From Clostridium_X cadaveris (GTDB lineage Bacteria > Bacillota > Clostridia > Clostridiales > Clostridiaceae), in the NCBI RefSeq assembly GCF_039521325.1, contig NZ_BAAACD010000016.1: a DNA stretch of 64,000 bases; one strand, 5' to 3'. Positions 17,658 to 28,100 of the stretch are shown in pieces. Within the stretch, counting starts at the first letter, position 1. The number at the start of each line of letters is the position of its first letter. Below the pieces are notes generated by a model that did not search any database, had not been told where the DNA came from, and saw only the letters and a program-made list of their open reading frames with translations. Position numbers and translations under genes: made by a program.

Positions 17658-18176
17658 TTATAATTTTTGTGGTTCATCATACTCTGTATCAAATGTATCT
17701 ACTACTACACTCTCCATAACTTGATCTTCATATGGCTTATCCATACGGTCAGTCTTTACAGAAACTATTTTGTCTACAACATGCATTCCTTCTATAACTT
17801 TACCAAAAGATGCATATTGGGAATCTAAATGTGGGGCATCTGCTACCATTATGAAAAATTGGCTGCCTGCTGAATCTTTGTTCATAGCCCTTGCCATTGA
17901 AATTACTCCTCTTTCATGTTTAAGGTCATTCTTAAAACCATTAGCTGCAAATTCTCCCTTTATCGCATATCCAGGACCACCTATTCCAGTTCCTTCTGGA
18001 CATCCACCTTGTATCATAAAACCAGGTATAACCCTATGGAATATCAATCCATTATAGAATCCTTTATTAACTAAAGATATAAAGTTGCTAACTGTATTTG
18101 GCGCTACTTCAGGGTATAATTCAACTCTTATTATACCTCCATCTTTCATTTTTATAGTAACTACAGGATTTATCAT
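17658..18176 (-). CDS. cyclophilin-type peptidylprolyl isomerase
   Basis: 172-residue cytosolic cis-trans prolyl isomerase. The active-site set is visible: FHRVIPGFMIQGG with catalytic Arg, SAGSQFFIM, and FGKVIEGMHVVDKI. There is no signal peptide, so it acts on cytosolic proteins. The start is ATG after AAAGGAG. First gene of a probable three-gene unit with DUF3783 and the XRE regulator. Confidence 0.93.
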   Translation of the reverse strand: MINPVVTIKMKDGGIIRVELYPEVAPNTVSNFISLVNKGFYNGLIFHRVIPGFMIQGGCPEGTGIGGPGYAIKGEFAANGFKNDLKHERGVISMARAMNKDSAGSQFFIMVADAPHLDSQYASFGKVIEGMHVVDKIVSVKTDRMDKPYEDQVMESVVVDTFDTEYDEPQKL

Positions 18177-18405
18177 AATATATCTCTCCTTTCACAATCT
18201 TCTCTATAATTATAACCACTCTTCAATTGAGCTATCAATAATTATTATAACTAAAATTCTAAAAAATACTATTAAATTCACAATTGTCTATATTTTATAT
18301 TTTAAACTTTATCATAATAATTTTCACTAATTATCAATTCTATACCTTTTCATACATATTATATTTTATAATTTTTCATTATTTTATGAATTATTTTTTT
18401 TTATA

Positions 18406-18434
18406 TTGACACATCATACGCTTTATACTAGAAT
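18406..18434 (+). promoter_or_regulatory. sigma-A promoter of the glutamine synthetase gene
   Basis: TTGACA (18406-18411), 17-base spacer, TAGAAT (18429-18434). It predicts a leader of about 110 bases; no riboswitch or terminator is recognised in it. The rest of 18177-18555 holds nothing else that I can support. Confidence 0.7.
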
Positions 18435-18555
18435 GTTTTTATATTTTATTTTAATTTAAGTACGTATTTCGTGTATTCCTGATTTTTATTTACAAGAATT
18501 ATTAGTGAAAGGATGTGACCAAAATCTTACGTTATCATATGTAGGATTGATAAGT

Positions 18556-20457
18556 ATGAAAAATGAATTACTGTATTTTATACCGAAAGAATCTCATTGC
18601 CCTAAAAGTCTAAGTAATATAATCGAAAACCATCCCGAAATTAAATTTGTTTCTCTAGTAGGAGTAGATTTATCAGGAAATGACACCGACGAAAGAATCC
18701 CTGTAAAAATATTTTTAGAGGATATTGACAACTTTTTATATGGACATGCTGCTCAAACAGATGGTTCCTCAGTTGCCCTTCCTGGAATAGCCTCTTTAAA
18801 CAATGCAAAAGTAGATATGATATCTGATTTAGATTGTAATTGGTTCATTGACTACAATTATGAAAACATCGATGAAATCACTGGAAAGCCAGTAGGAACT
18901 ATTAGAATTCCTTGTTTCTTAAAACACTGCAACAAATTTGTTGACTCTCGTAAGATATTAAAAAACTCTATTGATTATTTCAAATCATCTCTTCTTGAAT
19001 TATTAGCAAAACATCCTGAAAGCTTAACCTCATTTGGTATCACATTTGATGATATTGATGAAATAATAGCAACCTCTGCAACAGAACTTGAATTCTGGGT
19101 TAAGACTCCAAACGATAAAGCTGAAACTGAAGAACTTTCAACATCTCAAACTCTTCAAGAACAATATTGGAAAAAGACTACAGGCTGTGTAAGAACTGCT
19201 ATGGAACAAACTTTAACTACCATGGATAGTTACGGTTTAGAGCCTGAAATGGGTCATAAAGAAGTTGGAGGAGTAAAAGCTAAGCTTACCGAAACAGGAA
19301 GTTTAAATCATATAATGGAACAGCTAGAAATAGACTGGAAATACTCTACTGCCATACAAGCTGCTGATAATGAGCTTTGGGTAAGAGATTTAGTTCAAGA
19401 AACATTCAGAAGAAATGGATTAGAAGTTACCCTAAATGCTAAGCCTATCGATGGCGTTGCTGGTAACGGAAAACACATTCATATAGGTGTTGCATTAAAG
19501 TTGAAAGATGGAAGAAGGATCAACTTGTTTACAGGAAAAGAAAATCAATTCTTAAGTGGAATAGGCTATGGTGCTATTATGGGAGTTCTTAAGAACTATG
19601 AAATAATGAATCCTTTTATATCTTCTACTAACGACTCTTTAAGAAGATTAAAGCCTGGATTTGAAGCACCTATCTGTATTGTCACCTCCTTAGGAAGAAG
19701 TGTAGAAGTTCCTTCAAGAAACAGAACAGTACTTGTTGGAGTTGTAAGAGATAATAGCAACCCTCTTGCTACTAGATTCGAACTTAGAAGCCCTAACCCA
19801 TACACAAACACTTATTTAGCTATGGCTGTAACTTATATGGCTATGTGTGACGGAATAAGATATGCTTTAGAATCTAAGCTTTCTGATGAAGAGCTTTTAG
19901 CTGAGCTTTCTAAGAACCCAGGTGAAACTTCAAATTATCTAGAAAAAGATAGAGCTTACAGATCTGAAGAAGACGTATTTGATGATTATACTGAAGAAGA
20001 AAGAACAAGGTTCTTTGGGAAAGCACCTGCTACAGTTCATGAAAACTTTAATGCCTTTGTAAATTTCAAAGATAAGCTTTCTGTATTAACCGCAAATGAT
20101 GTTTTTACAGAAGCTGTAATAAATAGCTTTAAGCTAAGCTCAACTAGCAAATGGGCTACTGAGATTAAGAACAGAATCCTTTCAAATTATATGGATGAAA
20201 TCCGTTCTTATAAAATGCTTCATCAATATGACAAAGCACTAGATTTGGATGTTAAAAATTGGATGATAATAAATGACCTTAGATATTATCTAATGAAAGA
20301 CAGCTATACAAGCAAGAGCTTATTCACTAGAATAAAGACTGCAATAGCTGAAAAGGATTATGACACTGTATCTAATCTTCAAATAGAATTAGATGAGAAG
20401 ATGTCTCTTCTTAGATCCATGTACGCAGAATATCAAAAAAATCTTTTAGATATCTAA
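18556..20457 (+). CDS. glutamine synthetase, long clostridial type
   Basis: 633 residues; makes glutamine from glutamate, ammonia and ATP. GS motifs are present: GVDLSGNDTDERIPVK near 35, GNGKHIHIGVALK near 305 (metal/ATP site), PSRNRTVLVGVV and FELRSPNPYTNTYLAMA near 385-420. It exceeds the 470 residues of type I and ends with a helical extension of about 130 residues. An in-frame GTG at 18505 exists, but the family starts MKNELLYF, and AGGATTGATA precedes the ATG at 18556. Monocistronic with its own promoter and terminator. Confidence 0.88.
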   Translation: MKNELLYFIPKESHCPKSLSNIIENHPEIKFVSLVGVDLSGNDTDERIPVKIFLEDIDNFLYGHAAQTDGSSVALPGIASLNNAKVDMISDLDCNWFIDYNYENIDEITGKPVGTIRIPCFLKHCNKFVDSRKILKNSIDYFKSSLLELLAKHPESLTSFGITFDDIDEIIATSATELEFWVKTPNDKAETEELSTSQTLQEQYWKKTTGCVRTAMEQTLTTMDSYGLEPEMGHKEVGGVKAKLTETGSLNHIMEQLEIDWKYSTAIQAADNELWVRDLVQETFRRNGLEVTLNAKPIDGVAGNGKHIHIGVALKLKDGRRINLFTGKENQFLSGIGYGAIMGVLKNYEIMNPFISSTNDSLRRLKPGFEAPICIVTSLGRSVEVPSRNRTVLVGVVRDNSNPLATRFELRSPNPYTNTYLAMAVTYMAMCDGIRYALESKLSDEELLAELSKNPGETSNYLEKDRAYRSEEDVFDDYTEEERTRFFGKAPATVHENFNAFVNFKDKLSVLTANDVFTEAVINSFKLSSTSKWATEIKNRILSNYMDEIRSYKMLHQYDKALDLDVKNWMIINDLRYYLMKDSYTSKSLFTRIKTAIAEKDYDTVSNLQIELDEKMSLLRSMYAEYQKNLLDI

Positions 20458-20465
20458 ACGCAATT

Positions 20466-20499
20466 AAGCTCCATGAAGTATACACACTTTATGGAGCTT
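20466..20499 (+). terminator. terminator after glutamine synthetase
   Basis: AAGCTCCATGAAGT/ACTTTATGGAGCTT stem (one G-T pair) and T-rich tail. Confidence 0.85.
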
Positions 20500-20601
20500 T
20501 TTATATAAAGAATAATTCTATCCCGTTCAACTAAAAATAATTTTAAAATATATCTAAAACTATTCCTCGATTCTAAAAATTTCTACTTAACTATGCCACT
20601 C

Positions 20602-20874
20602 TTAACTTAAAACAATGCTATTTCTGCTTAATATCTCATAGCTGTATCTAGCCATATTCACAAATGGATTATTGTCTACGATATATTTTGCTTCTTCTAT
20701 GTCCTTAGCTCTAAATATCATAGTGCCACCTTCTTTATTATATGTTCCTGCACAGAATAAGTATTTATTTAATTCTCCCGTTCCCTTCTGATGCTTAAGT
20801 TCTACTTTCTGGCCCATACTATTTAGTTCATTCTTATAATTTATCTTTACAAATAACCCACTTTTCTTCTTCAT
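20602..20874 (-). CDS. YciI-like small protein
   Basis: 90 residues with the compact alpha/beta form of YciI/YCII proteins (LFCAGTYNKEGGTMIFRAKD, then EEAKYIVDNNPFV). Family members bind or isomerise small ligands, but the usual catalytic His/Asp pair is not evident, so function is open. The ATG at 20874 follows GGAGAGGGAA; the frame opens 8 codons earlier without a better site. Its promoter contains a perfect LexA-type box. Confidence 0.65.
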   Translation of the reverse strand: MKKKSGLFVKINYKNELNSMGQKVELKHQKGTGELNKYLFCAGTYNKEGGTMIFRAKDIEEAKYIVDNNPFVNMARYSYEILSRNSIVLS

Positions 20875-20949
20875 GTTTCCCTCTCCTTTGAATATCATTT
20901 TAATAATATATATTCTGAAGTAAAAATATTATGCATCATCACAATATTT

Positions 20950-20978
20950 ATTTTATAGAACATGTGTTCGTTTGTCAA
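20950..20978 (-). promoter_or_regulatory. promoter with embedded LexA (SOS) box
   Basis: On the minus strand TTGACA (20973-20978), 17-base spacer, TAAAAT (20950-20955). The spacer contains CGAACACATGTTCT (20957-20970), which has the perfect GAAC-N4-GTTC palindrome and fits the Gram-positive SOS consensus at 13 of 14 bases. Confidence 0.7.
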
Positions 20979-21003
20979 TACTATTGTATTTTTTTATGAA
21001 AAT

Positions 21004-21040
21004 AAAAAAGAAAGCTCTTTAAATGAGCCTTCTCTTATTT
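21004..21040 (-). terminator. terminator after the EFR1 gene
   Basis: AGAAGGCTC/GAGCTTTCT stem on the minus strand followed by TTTTTATTT. Confidence 0.7.
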
Positions 21041-21049
21041 CCAATTAAC

Positions 21050-21856
21050 TTAGTCAATTACATTTTCTTTTGTAATCTTTTGATCTATTATCTCTTTAAC
21101 ATCTATAAATGGATTCCTGTATCGTCTTCTTTGTTGTGTTCTTCTTCCTATGTTTATAGCTTTTTTAGGACATATATGAATACAAGCCATACAGTCCTCA
21201 CAATTATGAAGCCATTTTGGATTTCCATCATCTAAAATTATATTATTTACAGGGCATATCTTTACGCAGGTTCCACATCGATTACAGTCATCATTAATAG
21301 TGAATTTATTATCTTTTCTCCTTAAAGACTTCTTCCAAAATTTATACATAGGTTTATATATTAAGTTAGCTATCATGGAATCATTTTCAACTTTGTTTAT
21401 TCCTCTTTCGATTTCATGTGCTGCTTTTATAGCCTCATCTTTAGCATTTAGTATTATGCTTTTATTTTCTTGTTTTTCCTTCATATCATAAAGTCTTACA
21501 TAATTTGATGGCATATTTATGTAGGTCAAATAATTTAATTGAACTTTCTTAGGAAGCATAAGCTTATTAATCTGACTTTTGACCATTCCAGTGCTGCTTC
21601 CTCTGGTAGCAACTGCAAATATTTCTGGATGCCCCTTTATTTCCAAGTTCTTTATGAATTGTTCTAAAACTCTAGGAATACCGCCATAGTATAAAGGAAA
21701 TACAAATCCTATCTTATCTGCCTCTAAACTCGTTTCTTCTTTTTTGTTAGACTGAAGTATAGAAATAATTTTGCTGTCAGGTATTATATTCCCAAGCATC
21801 TTTGCTATATATAAGGAATTTCCCGTGGCAGTAAAATAGTATATATACGTGCTCAC
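21050..21856 (-). CDS. EFR1 family flavodoxin/ferredoxin protein
   Basis: 268 residues. An N-terminal flavodoxin-like domain (YYFTATGNSLYIAKML, FMN phosphate loop) is joined to a C-terminal double [4Fe-4S] ferredoxin (CNRCGTCVKICP near 190 and CEDCMACIHICP near 217). It should shuttle low-potential electrons in the cytosol; the partner is unknown. Start: GTG at 21856 with AAAGGGGG eight bases before it; earlier Met codons lack a site and would add residues not seen in the family. Confidence 0.88.
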   Translation of the reverse strand: MSTYIYYFTATGNSLYIAKMLGNIIPDSKIISILQSNKKEETSLEADKIGFVFPLYYGGIPRVLEQFIKNLEIKGHPEIFAVATRGSSTGMVKSQINKLMLPKKVQLNYLTYINMPSNYVRLYDMKEKQENKSIILNAKDEAIKAAHEIERGINKVENDSMIANLIYKPMYKFWKKSLRRKDNKFTINDDCNRCGTCVKICPVNNIILDDGNPKWLHNCEDCMACIHICPKKAINIGRRTQQRRRYRNPFIDVKEIIDQKITKENVID

Positions 21857-21938
21857 TCCTGTTTCCCCCTTTTTCATTACTTTCCATTTTAAACTAATCC
21901 CCAAAATAGTTCAACTTTTTACGGAGTGAGCATTTAAT

Positions 21939-24900
21939 TTAAGGATTTAATATGTTTTTGTTTGCCTCTACAGCGCTCTCTACATTGTTATCAAAGGCTT
22001 TAAGAACAATGCTAAAAACGAACTCTTTAGCTTCTACCCTGTATTGAGGAAGCTGAGCCTGTCCACAACTATTGCTTCCTAAGCCATTTTGTTCATAATC
22101 TAGGTTTAAAGTAATAAAGTCTCTCTTCTTTAATTCATAGGTATGAATAGCCTTATCTAAATCTTCCTCTGCATAGTATGAAGCTGAAAACTCAAGTTTA
22201 TTTCCTTTAACCATAAACCCAATACCCGAATCTTCATTTAAAGCAACCCACTTTACATCAGTTCTGTTGCCGTTACTTTGAGGATATACATAATCTGTAT
22301 AAAGATTTTCTACATTCTCTTTGTACACTCCATAGAAATTTGCTTCTTTGCTGTCACAATAGCATTCTCCAGGTCCTCTTCCATGCCAAGTAACGTTAGA
22401 TAGCTCCTTATTTACATTCAGCTTAACTCCTATTCTTGGAAGCATTTCAGGAAATTCACCTTTTGGAATACCCTTTAAATTTATTTTTATATGGCCATCA
22501 CCATAAACCTTATATTCATAGCTTAATTTATATCCATAAAAATAAGCTGGAGGTGCGAAATAGGTATTTATATTTACTGTAATACAATTTTCCCCTTCAG
22601 TCCATGCGCTACTCTCTACGTATTCTCTACATAGGTTTAAATGAGCTGCTTTCCACTTTTTAACCGCATACATATCATTATCAATGGTAGCTCTCCAAAG
22701 ATTAAATTTAGGTCCTTGTTCTAAAATATCTACTTCATTATATGACCATTTACACAATTCACCTTTTATTAAATCAAATTCAACCTTAAACTCTTCTCCT
22801 TCTATATAGATAAAGTTATCTTCCTCAATAACTGTCATATGTCCTTTTGAAGGTACAATATCAACTTCGTTTTTCCAAGGAAGCTGAAATTGCTCCTTAG
22901 CTACACAGTGTCCTTTATCAGCCCATGTAGTGCTGTTCTTTAGAATAAACTCTGTATTCAAATAATATGTGCTGTTTTCTTCTAGTATTTCTGGCTTATC
23001 ATATTCTAGTACCATTATTCCCTTATCATATGGCTTTATAACAGGCAATGACTTGACATTATGATATATTACCCTTTCATCGCACAAAATCGAATAGGAT
23101 ACCTCTAGATGTCTTAAATCTATAAAGTCATATAAATTCTTTAATACGAATATACCCTTAGCTAGATCCTCCATAGATATGGTTAATGGTTCTATAACCT
23201 TCTTATATTCTATAAGTCCTGGAGTCGGTCTCCTATCTGCATGAACTAGTCCATCTACTACAAAATTAGAATTGTTAGGATAATCTCCAAAGTCTCCCCC
23301 GTATGCATAGTAGCTTTCTCCATTTTCATTAGTTTGTTTTATACCATGCTCAAGCCATTCCCATACAAATCCTCCTTGAAGTCTTTTATATTTATAGAAT
23401 AAATCTTGATACTCTCTAAGTCCCCCTGGGCCATTTCCCATAGCATGAGCATATTCACATAGTATATGAGGCTTTCCTAAATCCTTCTCAGCGTGTTCTA
23501 TCATTTTTTCAACTGAGCTATACATGGTACTTATAACATCTGCTACTTCTGCATTTCTGTCTTCCTCATAATGGACAGGTCTTGAATCATCTTTTTCATG
23601 ACAGTACTCTGCCATAGCCCTAAAATTGCATCCAAATCCAGATTCATTTCCTAAGGACCACATTATTATGCTAGTATAATTTTTGTCTCTCTCTACCATT
23701 CTGCATGCTCTATCTACATAAGCTTTTTTCCACTCTTTATCATCACTTATAGTACTTATATTGCCTATATATTGAAATCCATGAGTTTCTAAATCTGTTT
23801 CGTCCATCACATAAAGCCCATACTGGTCACACAAATCGTAGAATTCAGGACTTTTAGGATAATGCGAACACCTTACAGCATTTATATTATTTTGTTTCAT
23901 AAGTTTTATATCCTTTATCATAAGCTCCTTAGGATATATTCTACCTAAAGTTTCATGGTGATCATGAAGGTTTACTCCCTTGAATAATATATTTTTCCCA
24001 TTTAAAAGAAGAAGTCCATCCTTCATCTCTACTTTTCTAAATCCTATCCTTTGAGGAATCACATCTATTATTTTATTACCATTTTTTAGTGCTATAAGTA
24101 GTTTATATAGATTTGGAGTTTCTGCACTCCATTTCTTTACTTTAGGTATAATCAAGGCTTGATACAGCTTCTCCTCTACAGGTGTTTTTCTTTCTTCAAT
24201 TACTTTGTTATTCTCATCTAAAAGTTTTATTTCTATATTCAAAGAATCTTCACTCTCATCATCAAACTGAACTTCAATTTCTAAATCCAATATACCATTT
24301 TCATAAGTTTCATCTAGAATTCCCTTAGCAAAATAGTCTCTTATTTGAGTTTTTGGTCTTCTTAAAATAGATACATCTCTAAATATTCCACTTAGCCACC
24401 ACATATCTTGATCTTCTAAATAACTTCCACTACACCATCTGTAAACCTTAAGAGCTATTACGTTCTTTCCTTCTTTAACATACGTTGTTATGTCAAACTC
24501 CGAAGGCAGTCTGCTGCCCTCACTATATCCTACAGCCTCTCCATTTACCCATAAATGATAAGCGCTATCTACTCCCTCAAATCTTAGAATCACTTGGTCC
24601 TTTAACCATTCTCCATCTATATACATAGTTCTTCTATAAAATCCAGTCTCATTCTCTGTAGTTGGAACCTTAGGTGGATTTACTGGAAATATATACATAT
24701 CATCTGTATAATGAGGATGTCCATATCCTTGAAGCTGCCAATAGCCAGGTACTTTGATGCTATCCCAAGTTTCATCATTAAATTCTTCTTTTTCAAAGTC
24801 TTTTGGTCCCCTATACGGATTTTTGCTGAATGAAAATTTCCATTTACCATTTAAGTTCTTGTAGCCTATGCTTTTTGTCTTATTAAAAGTAAGCGCATCT

Positions 24901-24995
24901 TCATAACTTTTATAGTCATAAAAGTAGGCTCTAGGTTCCATTCTATTCCTCTCTAATACATTTAAATTCTGAAAGTCTTCTTGATAAAAATTCAT
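21939..24995 (-). CDS. lacZ: beta-galactosidase, GH2 family
   Basis: 1018 residues, full LacZ length. Domain order: sugar-binding jelly roll (GYWQLQGYGHPHYTDD near 83), immunoglobulin-like domain, TIM barrel with acid/base Glu in SLGNESGFG (about 449) and nucleophile Glu in CEYAHAMGNGPGG (about 512), then the large C-terminal small-chain domain (WHGRGPGECYCDSK). It hydrolyses lactose and related beta-galactosides in the cytosol; there is no signal peptide. ATG follows GGGGGGATA. No lactose permease or repressor lies nearby. Confidence 0.95.
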   Translation of the reverse strand: MNFYQEDFQNLNVLERNRMEPRAYFYDYKSYEDALTFNKTKSIGYKNLNGKWKFSFSKNPYRGPKDFEKEEFNDETWDSIKVPGYWQLQGYGHPHYTDDMYIFPVNPPKVPTTENETGFYRRTMYIDGEWLKDQVILRFEGVDSAYHLWVNGEAVGYSEGSRLPSEFDITTYVKEGKNVIALKVYRWCSGSYLEDQDMWWLSGIFRDVSILRRPKTQIRDYFAKGILDETYENGILDLEIEVQFDDESEDSLNIEIKLLDENNKVIEERKTPVEEKLYQALIIPKVKKWSAETPNLYKLLIALKNGNKIIDVIPQRIGFRKVEMKDGLLLLNGKNILFKGVNLHDHHETLGRIYPKELMIKDIKLMKQNNINAVRCSHYPKSPEFYDLCDQYGLYVMDETDLETHGFQYIGNISTISDDKEWKKAYVDRACRMVERDKNYTSIIMWSLGNESGFGCNFRAMAEYCHEKDDSRPVHYEEDRNAEVADVISTMYSSVEKMIEHAEKDLGKPHILCEYAHAMGNGPGGLREYQDLFYKYKRLQGGFVWEWLEHGIKQTNENGESYYAYGGDFGDYPNNSNFVVDGLVHADRRPTPGLIEYKKVIEPLTISMEDLAKGIFVLKNLYDFIDLRHLEVSYSILCDERVIYHNVKSLPVIKPYDKGIMVLEYDKPEILEENSTYYLNTEFILKNSTTWADKGHCVAKEQFQLPWKNEVDIVPSKGHMTVIEEDNFIYIEGEEFKVEFDLIKGELCKWSYNEVDILEQGPKFNLWRATIDNDMYAVKKWKAAHLNLCREYVESSAWTEGENCITVNINTYFAPPAYFYGYKLSYEYKVYGDGHIKINLKGIPKGEFPEMLPRIGVKLNVNKELSNVTWHGRGPGECYCDSKEANFYGVYKENVENLYTDYVYPQSNGNRTDVKWVALNEDSGIGFMVKGNKLEFSASYYAEEDLDKAIHTYELKKRDFITLNLDYEQNGLGSNSCGQAQLPQYRVEAKEFVFSIVLKAFDNNVESAVEANKNILNP

Positions 24996-25029
24996 CTAAA
25001 TATCCCCCCAATAATATTTTTAGAAACAA

Positions 25030-25094
25030 AAAGACCGACCTTAATACTAGATGATATATTTTTCCTTTGTCACCCAATTTTAAAGTCTGTCTTT
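25030..25094 (-). terminator. probable terminator after carB
   Basis: Long-range stem TAAAGTCTGTCTTT with AAAGACCGACCTTA, followed on the minus strand by TTTTTG; a large loop and mismatches lower certainty. Confidence 0.4.
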
Positions 25095-25111
25095 TCTCTT
25101 ATGTCATTAAA

Positions 25112-28100
25112 TTATAAGCTTATTGCATCTAGATCCTTTATCTTTATATCTTTTCCTTCTATTCTAGTTATAGCGATTAAAGTATCTATTGATGTAATAA
25201 CTGGGATTGAACGTTCTATAGCTGTTCTTCTTATTTTGAAGCCATCTCTAGATGAGTCATTTCCCTTTGTTGGAGTATTAACTACTATGTCAATTTCTCC
25301 ATTCTCTATTAGGTCTAGTATATTTGGTTTGTCTTCATTTATTTTTCTAACTTCTGTCACTTCTATTCCAGCTTCTCTTAAAAGAGTAGCTGTTCCAGAT
25401 GTTGCTACAAAAGTGTATCCCAATTTACTTAAATTCTCTGCGATTGGCAAGAACTCCTTCTTGTCCTTATTGTTAATTGTTGCCAATATCCTCTTTGATG
25501 ATTCCATCATGTAAGTTCCCGCTGCTACGAATCCTTTATAAAGTGCTTCTTCAACTGTGTGTCCGAGTCCTAAAACCTCTCCTGTTGATTTCATTTCTGG
25601 CCCTAAACTTACTTCAACTTTTCCTAGTTTATGAGTTGAAAATACTGGAACTTTAACTGATATAACCTCAGGCTCCTTATATATATCTACTCCATATCCG
25701 ATATCTTTTATCTTTTCTCCAAGCATAACTTTTGTTGCTATATCAACTATAGGTACTCCTGACACTTTGCTTATATATGGAACTGTTCTACTTGCTCTTG
25801 GGTTAACTTCTATTACGTAAAGTTCTCCTTTAAATTCGATAAACTGAATATTTATCATACCCATTACTTTTAATTCTAGTGCAAGCTTTCTTGAGTAATC
25901 TAAAACTGCTGCTTTTATATCATTATTTATATTTTGACTTGGATATATAGTTACACTATCTCCTGAATGTATTCCAGCTCTATCTAAGTGCTCCATTATT
26001 CCTGGTATTAATATATCCTCTCCATCACATATAGCATCTACTTCTATTTCTCTTCCTAGGAGATATCTATCTATTAATACTGGATTTTTGCTATCTCTTA
26101 CAAAGGCTCCTTCTAGATAAGCCTTAAGCTCCTTCTCCTCGTAAGTGATCTCCATTCCCTGTCCACCAAGTACATAAGAAGGTCTCACAAGAACTGGATA
26201 TCCTAAAGCTTCTGCTTCCTTCATTCCTTCTTCAATAGACCACACAGCTTTTCCTTTTGGTCTCTTTATATCAAGTTTTTCTAATATCTCATCAAACTTC
26301 TCTCTGTCTTCTGCTTCATCTATATGGCTTGGAAGTGTTCCTAGAACTGGAACTTTCTTCTCTTCGAAGAATTTTGCAAGCTTTATAGCTGTCTGTCCAC
26401 CAAACTGCAATATAACTCCTAATGTTTTTTCTTTTTCTATTATATTTAATGTATCTTCTTCTGTAAGCGGCTCGAAGTATAACTTATCCGATATATCAAA
26501 ATCTGTACTTACTGTCTCAGGGTTGTTGTTTATAATTATTGTTTCGATTCCCATCTTCTCTAGAGCTTTTATGCAGTGAACTGAAGCATAGTCAAACTCT
26601 ATACCCTGACCTATTCTTATAGGCCCAGAACCTATAACTATAACTTTCTTTTTGTCACTTACTATAACTTCGTCTTCTACTCCATAAGCTGAGTAGTAGT
26701 ATGGTGATAGTGCCTCAAACTCCCCGCCACAAGTGTCAACCATATTGTAGCCTACTTTTATCTTCCATATGTTTCTAAGCTCTAATATTTCCTCTGGTGT
26801 AGCTTTTAAGAAATCAGCTATAGCCTTATCAGAGAATCCCTTTCTCTTAAGCTCAAATAACCACTCTTTATTTAAATCATCTATTGAGCTGTTTTTTAGT
26901 TTTTCTTCTTGATCTACGATGTATTTGATCTTATTCACAAAGAATTTATCCATTCCTGTGATTTCACACACTTTTTCTATAGAATATCCTCTTCTTAGTA
27001 TTTCGGCTAGTGCAAATAATCTCTCATCATCTGGAGTTATAACTCTCTTTTTAAGATGATCCATTGAGTAGGTTTTTGACGCTTTATGCTCTAGTGAGTA
27101 TTGTCCAATTTCTAGAGAACGTACTCCCTTTAGAAGAGCCGCCTCAAAGTTTGAACCTATAGCCATTATCTCTCCAGTTGCCATCATCTTTGTTCCTAGT
27201 ATTCTATCTGCCTTCTTAAATTTATCGAAAGGCCATTTTGGAATCTTTACTACTACGTAGTCTAATGTTGGCTCAAAGCATGCATAAGTCTTTCCTGTAA
27301 CTGCATTCTTTATCTCATCTAGTGTATATCCTAAAGCTATCTTTGCAGCAAGCTTTGCTATTGGATACCCCGTTGCTTTTGATGCAAGAGCTGATGATCT
27401 ACTTACTCTTGGATTGATTTCAATTACTGCATATTTAAAACTTGTTGGGTGAAGTGCAAACTGTACATTACATCCTCCCTCTATTCCTACTGCATTTATT
27501 ATATTTATTGATGCTGTTCTTAGCATTTGATATTCTTTATCTGATAAGGTTTGGCTTGGTGCCACAACTATACTGTCTCCTGTATGTACTCCAACAGGGT
27601 CGATGTTTTCCATATTACATATTGTGATACAGTTTCCATCTCCATCTCTCATAACTTCATACTCTACTTCTTTCCATCCTTTTACACTCTTTTCAAGAAG
27701 TACCTGTCCAACTGGGCTTAGTTTAAGTCCAGACTCTAATATCACCTTTAACTCTGTTTCATTTGCTGCTATTCCGCCGCCTGTTCCCCCTAGTGTGTAA
27801 GCTGGTCTTACTATAACTGGATATCCTATTTGATTTGCGTATTCTATTCCATGCTCCATAGTTGTAACTATGTCGCTCTCTATTATTGGCTCATTTATTT
27901 CATCCATAAGATCTTTGAAAAGCTCTCTGTCTTCACCCTTTTTTATAGATGTTATGGAAGTTCCTATTACCTTTACTCCATGTTTTTCAAGTATCCCCTT
28001 TTCAGAAAGTTCTACAGCTAAGTTTAATGCTGTCTGTCCACCCATTCCTGCAAGAACGCTGTCTGGTCTTTCTTTTTCAATTATCTTTTCAAGAAATTCT

